This document shows, one piece after another, positions 24,384-33,609 of a stretch of 64,000 bases of DNA (its first letter is position 1; every line of letters starts with the position of its first letter). Source of the stretch: Sinomonas sp. P10A9. GTDB lineage: Bacteria > Actinomycetota > Actinomycetes > Actinomycetales > Micrococcaceae. The stretch covers positions 4,030,001 to 4,094,000 of the forward strand of contig NZ_CP163302.1 in the NCBI RefSeq assembly GCF_041022165.1, in the 5' to 3' direction. A model generated the notes under the pieces. The model was not told the origin of the DNA and did no database searches. It worked only from the letters and a program-made list of their open reading frames with translations. Both the position numbers and the translations under genes were made by a program.

Positions 24384-24908
24384 ATGTTCACGAGTGCGGA
24401 CCTAGAGGACCTCAAGGACGGCCAGGGAGATGTGGTCTCCCAGGACGGGGAGAAGATCGGCGCCATCGGCGAGTTCTACCTCGACGACCACACGGACGTG
24501 CCCGCATGGGTCACGGTGAAGACCGGGCTCTTCGGCACCAAGGAATCCTTCGTTCCCCTCGAGGGGGCCAGGATCGCGGAGGAGAACCTCGTGGTCCCGT
24601 ATACGAAGGACCACATCAAGGATGCTCCCCGCGTCGACGCTGAGGAGCACCTCGAGCCGGGTGAGGAGGACCGGCTCTACCGCCACTATGGACGCTCCGC
24701 TCCGGCCCAGGGACTGGCGGACACCGAGCGGGCCCAGAACGAGGCGGCTCTGCAGGACGGGCCGATCGGCCGACGCCAACTGGCGATGGGCCTCCGTCGG
24801 CGCCCCCTCGGGAATGGTCTGAACCAGCCCGTCCCTGTGGAGAACACACCGGTCGACGGTAGCGCGGTCGAGACGGACAGGAACATCGGTGACGACCGAC
24901 TCCGGTGA
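24384..24908 (+). CDS. PRC-barrel domain protein
   Basis: 174 residues; the PRC-barrel is in the first 80 (DVVSQDGEKIGAIGEFYLDD, PAWVTVKTGLFGTKESFVPLEGA, ENLVVPYTKDHIKDAPRVD). The rest is hydrophilic and low-complexity, with a YRHYG motif common in stress-type PRC-barrel proteins. No membrane segment. Good AAGAGGAG site. Its end overlaps the start of the LapA-domain gene by 20 bp. Function not established. Confidence 0.85.
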   Translation: MFTSADLEDLKDGQGDVVSQDGEKIGAIGEFYLDDHTDVPAWVTVKTGLFGTKESFVPLEGARIAEENLVVPYTKDHIKDAPRVDAEEHLEPGEEDRLYRHYGRSAPAQGLADTERAQNEAALQDGPIGRRQLAMGLRRRPLGNGLNQPVPVENTPVDGSAVETDRNIGDDRLR

Positions 24909-25395
24909 CGGACGGCGGGGTTCGCCAAGACGGCGCGATCCGCGGCCGGAGCCGGGTGACCGGACGGAACCGACGGAACCGGCGGGCGCCCCGGCCCACG
25001 GACTCGGAGGAGCCTCGCCCGAGGACCCGCGGACTCGGTCCGGCGCCCCGCAGCCCGGCTCGCCCCGGGCGGACTCACCGCAGCCGGGCTCGCCCCGGAC
25101 AGACTCGTCGCAACCGGGCTCGCCCCGGCCCGGGGTGTCCCGGGCCGGGGCCACGTGGACCGCGGTCATCGCGGGCCTCGTGGTCTTCATCCTGCTCGTG
25201 GTGTTCTTCATCCAGAACCAGGACATGGCCCAAGTCCACTTCCTGGGCCTCGTCGGTCCGGTGCCCCTCGGGATCGCGCTGTTCATCGCGGCCGTGGCCG
25301 GCGGGGTGCTGGTGGCCATCGCCGGCGCCGTGCGGATCTTTCAACTCCGAGCCGCCGCCCGCCGGGCACGGCGCACGACGCCGCCGCGGCGCTGA
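24889..25395 (+). CDS. LapA-domain membrane protein with repeat-rich N-terminus
   Basis: 168 residues from GTG 24889, inside the end of the PRC-barrel gene. Residues 1-85 are disordered and include three 10-residue repeats (QPGSPRADSP, QPGSPRTDSS, QPGSPRPGVS) from a 30-bp DNA repeat. Two helices follow (TAVIAGLVVFILLVVFFI, GIALFIAAVAGGVLVAIAGA) with the LapA motif QNQDMAQVHFLG between them. LapA domains are found in small envelope-assembly proteins; the role here is unknown. Some homologues would probably start later, after the repeat region. Confidence 0.78.
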   Translation: MTTDSGDGRRGSPRRRDPRPEPGDRTEPTEPAGAPAHGLGGASPEDPRTRSGAPQPGSPRADSPQPGSPRTDSSQPGSPRPGVSRAGATWTAVIAGLVVFILLVVFFIQNQDMAQVHFLGLVGPVPLGIALFIAAVAGGVLVAIAGAVRIFQLRAAARRARRTTPPRR

Positions 25396-25398
25396 CCA

Positions 25399-26304
25399 TC
25401 ACCCCCGCTGCAGGGCCTCCGTGGCCGCCCAGCTCGCGAGCAGCCGCAGCCGCTCCTCGCTCGCCGAACCGGGCTCGGCCGTGTAGGCGAACATAGTCCA
25501 GCCGGGGTTGGCGGGCAGTTCCATGGCCTCGTAGGCGAGCTCGAGGTCGCCGACCATGGGGTGGTGGATCCGCTTGTGGCCCGTGCGGTGGAAGCGGACG
25601 TTGTGGGCTGCCCAGCGCACGCGGAACTCCTCGCTCGTCACGGAGAGTTCGCCGATGAGCTCCTGGAGGGCGCGGTCATGGGGGCTGCGGCCCGCGTAGC
25701 CCCGGAGGGTCGCGACGACGTCGTCCATGTTCTTCTCCCAGTCCGGGTAGAAGTCGCGCGCCGCGGGGCTCGTGAAGAGGAAGCGTGCGTTGTTGGCCGG
25801 CGTCCCCGGGGACGCGGTGGCCTCCGTGACGGGAGCGTACAGGGCGCGGCCCAGCGCGTTGGCCGCGACGAAGTCCATCCGCTCGTTGCGCACCCAGGCC
25901 GGCGCGCCGGTGACGGCGTCGAGGAAGCGCTGCAGGCTGTCCCTGACCTCGGGTGCACCCGACCCACGCGCACGACGGCGCGTGCCCGCGGCGCCCTGAG
26001 CAGCGGACTGCTGCGACGCCGACCGCTGCGACGCCCTGGCGAGGTCGAAAAGGTGAGTCGTCTCGGCCTCGTCGAGCTGGAGGGCGCGGGCTAGCGAGTC
26101 GAGCACCTCGTCCGAGGCTCCGGAGAGGTCGCCGCGCTCGAGGCGCGCGTAGTAGTCAGCGCTCACGTTCGCCAGAAGGGCGACCTCCTCGCGGCGCAGG
26201 CCGGGCACGCGGCGTCGGCTGCCTCCGATGAGGCCCGCCGATTCAGGGCTCACATGGGCGCGGCGGGTGCGGAGGAACTCGCGCACCTCACTTCTGGTGT
26301 CCAT
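25399..26304 (-). CDS. second XRE regulator with MmyB-like domain
   Basis: 301 residues, a paralogue of the regulator at 19382 with the same order: HTH (VREFLRTRRAHVSPESAGL, VPGLRREEVALLANVSADYYARLERG) and MmyB-like ligand domain (MDFVAANALGRALY, RFLFTSPAARDFYPDW). A Gln/Arg/Ala-rich insertion (about 92-112) separates them. Its start overlaps the end of the Pr6Pr gene by 17 bp on the same strand, so they are likely co-transcribed. The GGTACTG palindrome seen near the first paralogue was not found here, implying a different site. Confidence 0.88.
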   Translation of the reverse strand: MDTRSEVREFLRTRRAHVSPESAGLIGGSRRRVPGLRREEVALLANVSADYYARLERGDLSGASDEVLDSLARALQLDEAETTHLFDLARASQRSASQQSAAQGAAGTRRRARGSGAPEVRDSLQRFLDAVTGAPAWVRNERMDFVAANALGRALYAPVTEATASPGTPANNARFLFTSPAARDFYPDWEKNMDDVVATLRGYAGRSPHDRALQELIGELSVTSEEFRVRWAAHNVRFHRTGHKRIHHPMVGDLELAYEAMELPANPGWTMFAYTAEPGSASEERLRLLASWAATEALQRG

Positions 26305-27091
26305 GGTTCGAGGGTACGGTTCGCTCCCCGCGATTGGGGCGCCCTGTCAGAACACGGATCAGCGGTCGGTCGCTCAGTCGCGGCGCAGAGCGGGCCACGG
26401 CGAGGCCCACGCGGACGTTGCCCGCCACATGGATGAGCACGGCGACCACGAGGAAGGCTGCCAGCACCTGGGTCGTCGTGACGAAGACTCCCGGCCACCC
26501 GCCGTCGAGCGTCGGATCGAGGAAGTCGTAGACGTACCAGCCGTCGATCCCGCCGCGGATCCACGAGAAGGCCAGGAACGCGGCCGGGTAGACCATCCAG
26601 GCGAGCGGCCGCCACCACCTGCCGCGGACGGTGCGCGTGACGAGGATCCAGTCGAGCGCCATGACGAGCGGGACGATGCGGTGGTGGATCATCTGCGGCC
26701 AGTACATGTCCAGGGTCCACCATGGCTCGCTGGGCGGCGCGACAAGGACCACGTAGATGATGCCCGTCATGACCATGTAGAACGTGAGCGCGCCGAACAG
26801 GTGGTCCCACCAGAGCGGGAGCCTGGTACACGGCCACGCCGCGGAGGCGATCAGGACGAGCCCGACGGCCAAGTTCGACTGGACGGTGAACTCGGAGTAG
26901 AGCTGCGGGATGTCGACGTCGTTGGTCGGCAGCGTCGCGTCCATCGTCTTCTGGATGAGCGCGACGAGGACGGCGACCCCCACAGCGGCGCGCACGAGGC
27001 GGATCCAGAGGCGGTCGGGGTGAAGCGCGTGGTTGAGGGCGAGGTTGTTCTCCGCCGGAGGGATCAGTGTCGGTGCGCCGCTCATGGCCAC
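26288..27091 (-). CDS. Pr6Pr family membrane protein
   Basis: 267 residues from GTG 27091, or 265 from ATG 27085. Six or seven helices; the hallmark is the central block TMDATLPTNDVDIPQLYSEF..VQSNLAVG, then YWPQMIHHRIVPLVMALDWIL and the late RGGIDGWYVYDFLDP. This is the FAR-17a/AIG1-like (Pr6Pr) family of predicted membrane hydrolases or sterol-transport-like proteins. The C-terminal 30 residues overlap the next gene. Function in bacteria unknown. Confidence 0.8.
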   Translation of the reverse strand: MAMSGAPTLIPPAENNLALNHALHPDRLWIRLVRAAVGVAVLVALIQKTMDATLPTNDVDIPQLYSEFTVQSNLAVGLVLIASAAWPCTRLPLWWDHLFGALTFYMVMTGIIYVVLVAPPSEPWWTLDMYWPQMIHHRIVPLVMALDWILVTRTVRGRWWRPLAWMVYPAAFLAFSWIRGGIDGWYVYDFLDPTLDGGWPGVFVTTTQVLAAFLVVAVLIHVAGNVRVGLAVARSAPRLSDRPLIRVLTGRPNRGERTVPSNHGHQK

Positions 27092-27140
27092 AGTCTGCTG
27101 CTGCGCGGCGTGCGCACCCAGAGTCGAAAGTACCGCCAGC

Positions 27141-28112
27141 TCAGAACCCCGAGGGCATCCGCGGCGTGTAGTGCTCCTCGAGGGCGCGCGCCTCGTCCTC
27201 GGAGAGCGTCAGCTCAAGGGCCGCGGCGGCGTCTGCGAGGTGATGCGGCTTGGTCGCCCCGACAATCGGGGCCGTGACCACGGGGTTGTGCAGCACCCAG
27301 GCGAGGGCGATCTGGGCCATGGGCACGCCGCGGGCCTCGGCGACGCGCTGGACGGCGCTGACAATCGGCTCGTTCACCTCGCCGGAGTAGCGGCTCTGCA
27401 GCGGGTCCGTCTCGGCCCGCTGGGTGTGCTGGTCGCTCCACGGGCGCGTGAGGCGGCCCTTCGCGAGCGGGCTCCAGGGGAGACTGCCCACGCCTTGATC
27501 CGCAAGGAGCGGCATCATCTCGCGCTCCTCCTCGCGCATCACGAGGCTGTATTGGTCCTGCATCGAGACGAACCGCGTCCAGCCGTTCGCCTCGGCGGCG
27601 TGCTGCATCTTCTGGAACTGCCACGCCCACATCGACGACGCCCCGAGGTAGCGCGCCTTGCCGGCCTTCACGACGTCGTGCAGCGCCTCCATCGTCTCCT
27701 CGACCGGCGTCTCCGGGTCGAAGCGGTGGATCTGGTAGAGGTCCACGTAGTCGGTGCCGAGCCGGGACAGGGACGCATCGACCTGCTCCATGATCGCCCG
27801 GCGCGACAGTCCGCGGCCTCCCGGACCCTCGTGCATGGGGAAGAAGACCTTCGTCGCGAGGACCACGTCCTCGCGGCTCGTGTAACTCCGGATGGCGCGG
27901 CCCACGATCTCCTCCGAGGAACCGTAGCCATAGACGTTCGCGGTGTCCCAGAACGTGATGCCGAGCTCGACGGCCTGGCGGAAGAGCGGCGCGGCCGCGT
28001 CGTCGTCGAGCGCCCAGTCGCTGAAGCCGCGCGAGGCGTCGCCGAAGCTCATGCAGCCGAGGGCGAGGCGGCTCACGCGCAGGCCGGAGGTACCGAGGCG
28101 TGTGTACTCCAT
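27141..28112 (-). CDS. aldo/keto reductase
   Basis: 323 residues with a GAAAGGA site. N-terminus EYTRLGTSGLRVSRLALGCMSFG, catalytic FWDTANVYGYGSSE, Lys in LATKVFFPM, His in DLYQIHRFDPETP, and the C-terminal cofactor segment APIVGATKPHHLADA. This is the YajO/AKR11-type branch reducing aldehydes or sugars with NADPH. It lies 37 bp downstream of the GT87 gene but is unlikely to share its role. Confidence 0.88.
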   Translation of the reverse strand: MEYTRLGTSGLRVSRLALGCMSFGDASRGFSDWALDDDAAAPLFRQAVELGITFWDTANVYGYGSSEEIVGRAIRSYTSREDVVLATKVFFPMHEGPGGRGLSRRAIMEQVDASLSRLGTDYVDLYQIHRFDPETPVEETMEALHDVVKAGKARYLGASSMWAWQFQKMQHAAEANGWTRFVSMQDQYSLVMREEEREMMPLLADQGVGSLPWSPLAKGRLTRPWSDQHTQRAETDPLQSRYSGEVNEPIVSAVQRVAEARGVPMAQIALAWVLHNPVVTAPIVGATKPHHLADAAAALELTLSEDEARALEEHYTPRMPSGF

Positions 28113-28149
28113 CGGATGGTTCCTTTCGTCGGTGGGGATACGCCCGACG

Positions 28150-29649
28150 CTACGCGGCCCTCTGCGCGCGAGGGAGGCCCTGTGAGTACGCGGATGGGGC
28201 GGGCCCCCGCTGCGGACGGCGCCGAGCCCGGCGTCTCGCCATGGCTGCGACCAGAAGCACGACGGCGGCCGCGGCCATCGCGGCCGGGCTCACCGTGGGC
28301 CCGGCGCCGGTCCCGACGGTGGCGGAGACGGCCTCGAGCGCAGCCGGGACCACGAGGAACTCGGGCCTGCGGGCGATCAGGGCCAGAGGGATCAGCATGA
28401 GCGCGTACCACGCATAGCTCGGGCACACGATCACGAGGGCCCACCCGACCGAGACCGCCTGCGCCACGGCGGGCTCGAGCCGGTGCCGTGCGAGCCACAC
28501 CCCCGCCCACACGGCGAGCAGTGCCGCCACGCCCACCACGAGCGCCGGGCCCGGCGGCAGGAGGATGCCTGGCAACGAGAATCGCGTCGTGTCCCCGCCC
28601 GAGGAGTAGCCCTCCTCCGAGAGGTACCCCGGGAGGTAGCCGAGCACGGCCGGGCCGGAGGCGAGCACGTACGGGACGTACACCGCGCTGACCGTGCCAA
28701 CCGCCGCAGCCGCGAAGCGCCATGGCCGGTCCCTCAGCATGCCGGGAAGCGCGGCAGCCGGGATCACCTTGGTCGCGACCGCGAGGCCGAACAGGATGCC
28801 CGACCTCCCGACCCGCCGGGCCCCGAGCGCGAGGGCTGCCCCGGCGAGCAGGACCGCCGCGAGGGCATCGACGTGCGCGTTGTTGACGGCCTCGAGGAGC
28901 ACGAGCGGGTTCCAGGCCCACAGCGCCGCGTCGGCCAGGGGGATTCCGGCGCGCGCGAAGGCACGGGTCAGCAGGAGCGTTCCCGCGAGCGCGAGCACGA
29001 GACCCGCGGCCTGGAACGCGATCCACCCCACGCCCGCGGGCAGCGGGAGCCGCACGGCCCCGAAGTATGCCTCCGCCACGGGCGGATACGCGGTGGGGAC
29101 GCGCGGCCGGTTGATCGCGGTGCACAGGGGCTCGCCGCGGGGCACCGAGTCCGTGAGCACGTCCCCTGTCGGGAAGTGCCCGCCGGGGGCTGCGGCCTCG
29201 CACCGCTGCCCGTCGCGCGGCGCGAACAGCCATGCGGGCCTCAGGTCCGCGAGCGCGTCCGACGCTGGCACATCCCGGTACGGCGAGATCCCGGCCTTCT
29301 GCACGATCCCGTCCCACGCGTACCGCGCCGAGTCGTTGCTCGTGGACGGCGGCGCGGACAGCGAGGCGCCGCCAGCAGCGAGGAGGCCCAGCACGATGGT
29401 TCCCAGCACCCAGCGATGGCCCGCCCCCGACCGTTGGGCCCTGCGCACGAGGGCCCACGCCGCGATGGCGGCGACCCAGCACGCCGCCGTGCCGACCAGC
29501 ACCCGCAACCGGTCGCCGTCGTGCGCGGAGACGGTCCAGACGACGGCCGCGACGAGGGCAGCGAGGGCAGGCACGGCCAGCGCGAGCAGGCACGCGGAGA
29601 GGAGGGTGCGGGGTCGGGGAGCGCGGTCTCGGAGCCGGTGAGCTGCCAT
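28150..29649 (-). CDS. GT87-like polytopic glycosyltransferase (mannosyltransferase type)
   Basis: 499 residues from ATG 29649. Roughly ten or more helices and an extracytoplasmic loop at about 80-150. The SNDSARYAWDGIVQKAGISPYRDVP segment with acidic residues after the first helices, then PTAYPPVAEAYF, matches polyprenyl-phosphate-dependent GT-C mannosyltransferases (DUF2029/GT87). Likely transfers a hexose from a polyprenol donor outside the membrane. Divergent from the molybdopterin oxidoreductase gene. Confidence 0.8.
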   Translation of the reverse strand: MAAHRLRDRAPRPRTLLSACLLALAVPALAALVAAVVWTVSAHDGDRLRVLVGTAACWVAAIAAWALVRRAQRSGAGHRWVLGTIVLGLLAAGGASLSAPPSTSNDSARYAWDGIVQKAGISPYRDVPASDALADLRPAWLFAPRDGQRCEAAAPGGHFPTGDVLTDSVPRGEPLCTAINRPRVPTAYPPVAEAYFGAVRLPLPAGVGWIAFQAAGLVLALAGTLLLTRAFARAGIPLADAALWAWNPLVLLEAVNNAHVDALAAVLLAGAALALGARRVGRSGILFGLAVATKVIPAAALPGMLRDRPWRFAAAAVGTVSAVYVPYVLASGPAVLGYLPGYLSEEGYSSGGDTTRFSLPGILLPPGPALVVGVAALLAVWAGVWLARHRLEPAVAQAVSVGWALVIVCPSYAWYALMLIPLALIARRPEFLVVPAALEAVSATVGTGAGPTVSPAAMAAAAVVLLVAAMARRRARRRPQRGPAPSAYSQGLPRAQRAA

Positions 29650-29761
29650 GCTGACAGCGTCCCGCACGAGGCGCGGCGATGGGCGCGATCGAGGCTTCCC
29701 GTTCGGGTTCCGTAATGTCTCGCGGGCCCTGCGCGGCCGCCCCGGTGCTGTGCTTGAGGGC

Positions 29762-30964
29762 ATGGAACGAAGGACCATCCGGACGGCGGGCCGCATTGCC
29801 GAAGCGGCATCCTCGAGGCTGCTCGCGGCGGTGCATTCGCCCACGCGGGGCACTCGGCTCACGGTGGTGCTGGGCCGGTGGCTCGCCGGCATGTTCGCTC
29901 TGTGCCTGGCCACGGGGTTCTACTCGCACGCGCTCCAGGACCCGGCGACGTGGCCCGGGGCGACGCTCGCCCGGCCCGTGTGGCTGTACGCGGTGACGCA
30001 GACCGTGCACATCACGGCCGGGACGGTGAGCGTTCCGCTGCTGCTGGCCAAGCTCTGGTCGGTGTATCCGGAGCTCCTAAAGTGGCCTCCCGTGACGTCC
30101 GTGCTGCACGCGCTCGAGCGGGCGAGCATCGCGGTGTTCGTCGCGGCCTCGCTCGTCGAGGTGACGATCGGCATCATCAACACGTTCCAGTGGTACCCGT
30201 GGCCGTTCCCGTTCCGCGAGACGCATTTCGCGCTCGCGTGGGTGATCCTCGGCTCGCTGCTCATCCACGTCGCCGTCAAGTACCCGGCGATCGCGGCGCA
30301 TTGGCGGGGTGCGCGGGATGGGCGCGGGGGGTCCGATCGCTCTGGGCCGGACCGCGCACGACGACGGGTGCTCGCCCTCGTGGGCATCGGCGCCGCGGCC
30401 GCGTTCCTCGGCTCCGCGACGCAGAACGTCCCGTGGCTGCGCGACGCGGCCGTGTTCACGCCGCGCAGGCCCGGGCGGGGTTCCCAAGGGCTCGCGGTGA
30501 ACCGGACCGCGGAGGCGGCGGGCGTCGTCGTGCGTGATGGCGCGGCGGGCTGGGAGCTCGCGGTGGCTGTGGGGGCGAGTGCCCGTCGGTTCAGCCTCGC
30601 CGACCTCGAGGCGCTTCCCCAGACGGAGCACGGGCTGCCGGTCGCATGCGTGGAGGGGTGGGTGCAGGACGCGGTGTGGGCAGGGGTGCGGATGCCGGAC
30701 CTGCTGCGGGCCGCCGGGGCGAGCCGGGGTGACGTCGTGGTGCAGAGCCTCGAGCGCGCCGGCAACAACCGCATGAGCGTGCTCCCGGAGAAGTTCGCGT
30801 GGGACCCGCTCACGCTCGTGGCACTGCGGGTCAACGGCGAGACGCTCAGCCCGGACCATGGCTATCCCGCGCGGATCATCGCGCCCGGGCGGCCCGGCGT
30901 GCTGCAGACCAAGTGGATCTCCGAGCTGCGGGTGCTCGCAGCCGACCCCGGGAGCCCGGCGTGA
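29762..30964 (+). CDS. membrane-anchored molybdopterin-dependent oxidoreductase
   Basis: 400 residues from ATG 29762 (MERRTIRTAGRIAEAASSRLL), weak GAGGG site. The first 190 residues form four helices with membrane histidines (VHITAGTVSVPLL, VLHALERAS, RETHFALAWVILGSLLIHVAVK) that look like a di-heme cytochrome b. One more helix leads to a C-terminal sulfite-oxidase-fold domain of about 150 residues, with the molybdenum-ligand Cys in PVACVEGWVQDAVW. The fusion suggests electrons pass between the quinone pool and an outward-facing Mo site. Substrate unknown. The following small gene overlaps its stop. Confidence 0.8.
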   Translation: MERRTIRTAGRIAEAASSRLLAAVHSPTRGTRLTVVLGRWLAGMFALCLATGFYSHALQDPATWPGATLARPVWLYAVTQTVHITAGTVSVPLLLAKLWSVYPELLKWPPVTSVLHALERASIAVFVAASLVEVTIGIINTFQWYPWPFPFRETHFALAWVILGSLLIHVAVKYPAIAAHWRGARDGRGGSDRSGPDRARRRVLALVGIGAAAAFLGSATQNVPWLRDAAVFTPRRPGRGSQGLAVNRTAEAAGVVVRDGAAGWELAVAVGASARRFSLADLEALPQTEHGLPVACVEGWVQDAVWAGVRMPDLLRAAGASRGDVVVQSLERAGNNRMSVLPEKFAWDPLTLVALRVNGETLSPDHGYPARIIAPGRPGVLQTKWISELRVLAADPGSPA

Positions 30965-31209
30965 GCGCGCGGTTCCTCGTCCGGGCTCTCGCGGTGCTGG
31001 CGGGTGCTGCGCTGGTCGGCGTGGGCGGGGCGCTCCTCTTGGGCTCTCTGGCCCTCGGGCAGCTGGTCGGCCTCACGGTGTGGCTCGCGGCCGCCGTCGT
31101 GGTTCACGACGGCGTGTGGGTGCCTGCCGTGACGGCGGCGGCCAAGGTCGGGTCGAGGGTCTGGTCGGGGGTCTGGCGAGCGCTTCACGGGGCCAGCCGA
31201 CCATCCTGA
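30961..31209 (+). CDS. small two-helix membrane protein
   Basis: 82 residues from the GTG overlapping the molybdo-enzyme stop (GTGA). Two hydrophobic helices (FLVRALAVLAGAALVGVGGA, LVGLTVWLAAAVVVHDGVWV) and a basic C-terminal tail. VHDGVWVPAV resembles a short conserved protein often found beside such oxidoreductases, but I cannot name the family. Possibly an accessory anchor. Confidence 0.7.
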   Translation: MSARFLVRALAVLAGAALVGVGGALLLGSLALGQLVGLTVWLAAAVVVHDGVWVPAVTAAAKVGSRVWSGVWRALHGASRPS

Positions 31210-31255
31210 GGTACCGGGGCCGACACTTCATCGCGTGAATGCGCCTCCGTCCCGG

Positions 31256-32083
31256 CTATCTCCGGCGCAGGAGGCAGACGGGGCGCCCGTTCACGCTCCG
31301 CTCAGTGACAGGCTCCCAGCCCGTGTCCGCTGCCATCGCCGCGAGCGCCGCGGGCCCCAGAACTGCCCAGGGGAACTCGTCGCTGAGGTGCCCGCGTGCG
31401 TCCCTCAGTCGGGCCGCGAAGGAACGGTCCGTCCACCGACCTGTGGCGGCCTCGACCCAGGCCGAGGCTCCCGGTGCCGTGATCTCGCGGACCCGCGCAA
31501 GCAGCGCGGCCGGGTCGCCGCCGATGCCGATGTTGCCGTCCATCAGGAGCACCCCGCCCCATCCGGCGCCTGCTCGGCCGGTCGCGGTGATCTCGGCGCA
31601 AGGATGGAAGACCGAACCGAGCACGGCCTCGCCGCCCCTACGGGCGAGGCGGACGGCGCGCTCCTCGACGTCGATGCCCACGGCATCGATTCCCGCTCGG
31701 CGTGCCGCGGCGACGAACCGGCCGGGTCCGCACCCGATGTCCAGGACCGGGCCCGTCAGTGCGCCGAGGAGCGCCCGCTCCCCCGGCGTCGCCCGGAACC
31801 AGGCGCCAGCATCGTAGCGGGCGAGCGGCTCGGCGCGGGGATCGGCGTCCACATCGATCAGGTCGAGGATGCCGCGGCGGCGGCGCAGCGCCCGAGCGTA
31901 CGGGTCGCCGCCGCCACGGCCGAAGAATGACCCGGGGCGGAAGGGCCTGTGCCACGCGGGTTTTGTGGCGCCAGTCACCGTTGCTTCCATCCGGTCCTCG
32001 AGCCCAAGGCTGGCAGGCTCAGGGCCAAGGACCGCGGTGCCTGCTGGCAGAAGACTCGCCGCCGCGATGGCGTCGGCGGTCAC
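31256..32083 (-). CDS. class I SAM-dependent methyltransferase
   Basis: 275 residues from GTG 32083, which overlaps the stop of the GT2-DUF2064 gene (GTGA). The Rossmann core is VLDIGCGPGRFVAAARRAGI (about 112-131), with GIDVEERAVRLARRGG next and LLMDGNIGIGGDP as the post-II motif. The N-terminal 60 residues are specific to the group (RPFRPGSFFGRGGGDPYARALRR). Translation is coupled to the glycosyltransferase, so it probably methylates the same product. Substrate unknown. Confidence 0.85.
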   Translation of the reverse strand: MTADAIAAASLLPAGTAVLGPEPASLGLEDRMEATVTGATKPAWHRPFRPGSFFGRGGGDPYARALRRRRGILDLIDVDADPRAEPLARYDAGAWFRATPGERALLGALTGPVLDIGCGPGRFVAAARRAGIDAVGIDVEERAVRLARRGGEAVLGSVFHPCAEITATGRAGAGWGGVLLMDGNIGIGGDPAALLARVREITAPGASAWVEAATGRWTDRSFAARLRDARGHLSDEFPWAVLGPAALAAMAADTGWEPVTERSVNGRPVCLLRRR

Positions 32084-33486
32084 CGCGCAGCCCCCGTCGC
32101 GGCGAGCACGCCGGCCACTAGGGCACTGAACTCGGTCCCGGGTAGCTGGGCGGCCACGGCGGCTGCATCTTCGGGAGTATCGACGTCCCGCAGGGTCGGG
32201 AGCTCGCGCACCGTGAGCCCCGCGCGGCGCAGCCGGCCGAGCTGCCGCGCGCCCGTGTCCGGCTGCGACATGGGCACGCCCAGGATCAGTCTCCCGTCCG
32301 GTTCGGCGAGAGCAAGCGCCCAGAAACCGCCGTCCTGCGCGGCGCCGAACCACGCGTCCGCAGGTGCGCACCCCGCACCATCGGCCGGTGCGCCCCCCGT
32401 GGCTGCTCCGCCAACGCCACACCCCCACTCCGCGAGGAGCGGCGCGAGATCGGCCCGTGTGAACTGCGGCGTGTCCATGCCGAGGATGAGGAGCGGCCCA
32501 TCCACGGCATCACACAGGGCGGCGAGCCGCTCATCCAGACTCCCGTCCGGCTGAGGGACATAGCTGAAACCGGGGATCGTCGCCGTGGCAGGGCTGCCGT
32601 CGAAGTAGAGGATCCGCGAACGCACCGGCAGCGACCGCACGGTCTCGAGCGTGGCGCGCAGGCTCAGCGAGGCGAGGTCCGCGGCCTCCTGGGGAGTGAA
32701 CGCGGGGGCGAGCCGGGTCTTGACCCGGCCGGGCAGGCACTCCTTGGCGACCACGGCGATGGTGAGGTCGTCCGAGCGGCGGGTCTCGGCGTCGTGCCCC
32801 CGACGGCGAGCCCGGGACCGGCTGTCGGCGAGCAGGGTCGCCATGTCGTACACGGCCGTGGCGGTGCCGCGGACGGTTCCCGTGACCTTCGAGCGGCCCA
32901 CCCGCGGGGCGTAGCGCACGGGCTGCTCGACGACGTGCCAGCCAGCCTCGGCGGCGCGCAGGACCATCTCGAGCGGGTAGCCGCTGCGCCGGTCGGCAAG
33001 GCGCAGCCCGCGCAGCGCATCGGTGCGCGCAATCCGCATCGGTCCAAGATCGCTCAGCCCGAGGCCGGACCCTGCCCGTAGCAGCGCAGCAAGGGCCCGG
33101 TTCGCGAGGCGCGCGTGGAGCGGCCACGCACCGCGGTCGGGGCGACGGGAGCCGAGGGCGAGGTCCGCGCCGTCGTGCGTCAGGAGCGCGAGGAGACCCG
33201 GCAGCTCGGCGGGGTCGAGCGAGCCGTCCGCATCGCAGATCGCCACGAACGGCGCGGTCGCAGCCTGCAGCCCGCAATGCACGGCCGCCCCGAAGCCACG
33301 GCGTGGCTCGAACGCGACCGTCGCGCCGAGTTGCGCGGCGAGCTCACCCGAACCGTCGGTTGAGCCGTTGTCGACGACGATCGCCCGCCACTCCGCCGGC
33401 ACCCGGCCGAGGACCCAGGGAAGCGCCGCGCGCTCGTTGAGGCATGGGAAGACTACGTCGACAGGCGCGGGAGTCACGGTGTTCAC
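32080..33486 (-). CDS. fused family 2 glycosyltransferase and DUF2064 protein
   Basis: 468 residues from GTG 33486 (VNTVTPAPVDVVFPCLNERA); the open frame continues antisense through the response regulator and is not used. Residues 1-225 are GT2: VVDNGSTDGSGELA, DxD-like CDADGSLDP and GSRRPDRGAW. Residues 245-468 are DUF2064/TIGR04282, a nucleotidyltransferase-like fold (AVVAKECLPGRVKTRLAPAF, PLLILGMDTPQFT, AAQDGGFWALAL). In other bacteria these two domains are separate neighbours, so the fusion implies they act on one substrate. Divergent from the two-component genes. Confidence 0.85.
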   Translation of the reverse strand: MNTVTPAPVDVVFPCLNERAALPWVLGRVPAEWRAIVVDNGSTDGSGELAAQLGATVAFEPRRGFGAAVHCGLQAATAPFVAICDADGSLDPAELPGLLALLTHDGADLALGSRRPDRGAWPLHARLANRALAALLRAGSGLGLSDLGPMRIARTDALRGLRLADRRSGYPLEMVLRAAEAGWHVVEQPVRYAPRVGRSKVTGTVRGTATAVYDMATLLADSRSRARRRGHDAETRRSDDLTIAVVAKECLPGRVKTRLAPAFTPQEAADLASLSLRATLETVRSLPVRSRILYFDGSPATATIPGFSYVPQPDGSLDERLAALCDAVDGPLLILGMDTPQFTRADLAPLLAEWGCGVGGAATGGAPADGAGCAPADAWFGAAQDGGFWALALAEPDGRLILGVPMSQPDTGARQLGRLRRAGLTVRELPTLRDVDTPEDAAAVAAQLPGTEFSALVAGVLAATGAAR

Positions 33487-33609
33487 GCCACCGACGCTAG
33501 GCGGAGGGGCGGGGCCTCCACCGCCGAATATCCTTACGGAACGCTGACCGATGCCCCCGGGCACCGCCCGCCCGGTCCGCTCCGCCGCGAGCGGGCCTAT
33601 CCTGCGAGG

